A stretch of DNA of 5,782 bases. Source: Proteobacteria bacterium UBA6492. Lineage in GTDB: Bacteria > Pseudomonadota > Gammaproteobacteria > UBA6429 > Thiohalophilaceae. The notes under the pieces are model-generated. The model worked only from the letters and a program-made list of their open reading frames with translations. It did not search any database and had not been told where the DNA came from. The translations under genes were made by a program, and so were the position numbers. Of the stretch, positions 4,942 to 5,782 are shown piece after piece; the stretch's first letter is position 1, and every line of letters begins with the position of its first letter. The stretch spans positions 1-5,782 of the forward strand of contig DJMK01000172.1 of the NCBI GenBank assembly GCA_002436485.1, given 5' to 3'.

Positions 4942-5782
4942 TTACAGCCAGTATACAAAGATAAACAGACCGACCCAGACAACATCAACAAAGTGCCAGT
5001 ACCACGCGGCAGCTTCAAAACCAAAGTGATGATCAGGCTTGAAGTGTCCCTTGAGACAACGTATCAAAATGATAGTCAGCATGGTTGCACCAATCGTAAC
5101 ATGCAGGCCGTGGAAACCAGTCAACATGAAAAAAGTCGAACCATAGATACCACTGCTCAGCTTGAGATTCAGGTCAGTATAGGCATGTATATACTCATAG
5201 ACCTGGAAGCCCATGAAGGTGAAGCCCAGCGCGATGGTAATAAATAACCAGAAGTTAAGTGAGCCACGCTTGCCTGCCTTAAGTGCATGGTGAGCAATAG
5301 TAAGAGTCACGGACGAAGCCAGCAGCAGTATAGTATTCAGCAGGGGAATACCAGTTGCCGGGATCACTTCAGTAGGTGCCGGGTACTTGGCTGTATCCGG
5401 TGAATTCAGAAGTGGCCAGGCTTCTGTGAAACCCTTCCAGAGCAGCTCGTTGGTCATGGCATTACTGCCTTCACCTGCCAGCCAGGGTACTGACAGCTGA
5501 CGTGTGTAGAACAACGCACCGAAGAATGCCGCAAAGAACATGACTTCGGAGAAAATGAACCACATCATGGACATGCGAAAAGACGTATCCACCTGCGCAT
5601 TGTATTGACCAGATTCACTCTCACGAATCACAGTTCCAAACCAGCCGAACATCATGAAGGCAATAATCGCAAGACCAATGTACATCAGGATGGTCGGATC
5701 ATTCGGGTTCAAGGCAAAGCCCAGGGTAGTTGTAAACAACCCGATAGAACCCACTAACGGCCAATGGCTTGGTTCGGGCAAA
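4942..5782 (-). CDS. coxC: Cytochrome c oxidase subunit III, COX3 (5' end cut off by window)
   Basis: Third core subunit of an aa3-family cytochrome c oxidase (also named ctaE); a seven-helix membrane protein that stabilises subunit I and supports proton uptake. The visible 279 residues begin LPEPSHWPLVGSIGLF; the first codon is TTG but is better read as an internal Leu, since homologues have about ten residues before PxPSHWP, so the true start lies past the right edge. Family features are the conserved Glu in FIFSEVMFF (E79), AHHAL (163-167), GFQVYEYIHA (191-200), GFHGLHV (222-228) and the terminal AWYWHFVDVVWVGLF (259-273). The loop after helix III (about 97-145) is long, as in bacterial subunits with a SNE-type insertion. 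Subunits I and II and Cox11 are expected upstream, outside the window. A strong terminator follows. Confidence 0.97.
   Translation of the reverse strand, partial: LPEPSHWPLVGSIGLFTTTLGFALNPNDPTILMYIGLAIIAFMMFGWFGTVIRESESGQYNAQVDTSFRMSMMWFIFSEVMFFAAFFGALFYTRQLSVPWLAGEGSNAMTNELLWKGFTEAWPLLNSPDTAKYPAPTEVIPATGIPLLNTILLLASSVTLTIAHHALKAGKRGSLNFWLFITIALGFTFMGFQVYEYIHAYTDLNLKLSSGIYGSTFFMLTGFHGLHVTIGATMLTIILIRCLKGHFKPDHHFGFEAAAWYWHFVDVVWVGLFIFVYWL

Noticed and set aside
4921..5247. Plus-strand open frame antisense to the COX3 gene
   Set aside because: Low-complexity polar translation without recognisable features, fully opposite conserved COX3 motifs.
5779..5781. TTG as the start codon of the COX3 gene
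   Set aside because: The codon falls at the window edge and the frame stays open. Homologues carry about ten more residues before the PxPSHWP motif, so TTG is better read as internal Leu and the gene as 5'-truncated by the window.

Overview
The window is a respiratory terminal-oxidase locus, most likely from a gammaproteobacterium of moderate GC content. The inference rests on protein similarity recalled from memory and on gene order. The series COX3, small two-helix DUF2909 protein on the opposite strand, SURF1, CxxxC membrane-anchored thioredoxin-like protein, CyoE resembles the heme-copper oxidase locus of Pseudomonas and relatives. I cannot name genus or species.

Layout, from right to left because all genes but one lie on the minus strand. 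The 3' part of an aa3-family cytochrome c oxidase subunit III gene enters from the right edge and ends at 4942. It is followed by a strong hairpin with a T-rich tail (4894-4916) that also separates it from the convergent DUF2909 gene (4621-4869, plus strand). A 49-bp divergent gap separates DUF2909 from SURF1 (3840-4571). SURF1 overlaps the thioredoxin-like gene (3221-3847) by 8 nt. After 73 nt comes cyoE, heme O synthase (2232-3146). A 198-bp non-coding region follows, the only sizeable one, holding a candidate FNR/Anr-type promoter and a Rho-independent terminator-like hairpin. Then come ccoN (573-2033) and ccoO (562 to beyond position 1), the first two genes of a cbb3-type oxidase operon.

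How the genes fit together: COX3 is a structural subunit of a low-affinity cytochrome c oxidase. SURF1, the thioredoxin-like protein and probably DUF2909 are assembly factors, and CyoE farnesylates heme B to heme O. CcoN and CcoO are the catalytic and cytochrome c subunits of a high-affinity oxidase, which uses only heme B and heme C. The junction thus places aerobic and microaerobic terminal oxidases back to back, with the regulatory switch probably in 2034-2231.

The points most worth a second look are these: an intrinsic-terminator-like hairpin inside the ccoN leader; a candidate FNR site at the class II distance from a -10 box; no heme A synthase gene (ctaA/COX15) where relatives carry it; and a SURF1 whose usual heme-binding histidine position is serine. 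The last two together raise the possibility of altered heme A handling. Nothing mobile, no CRISPR array and no RNA gene was seen. Most of the window is ordinary conserved respiratory chain coding sequence.
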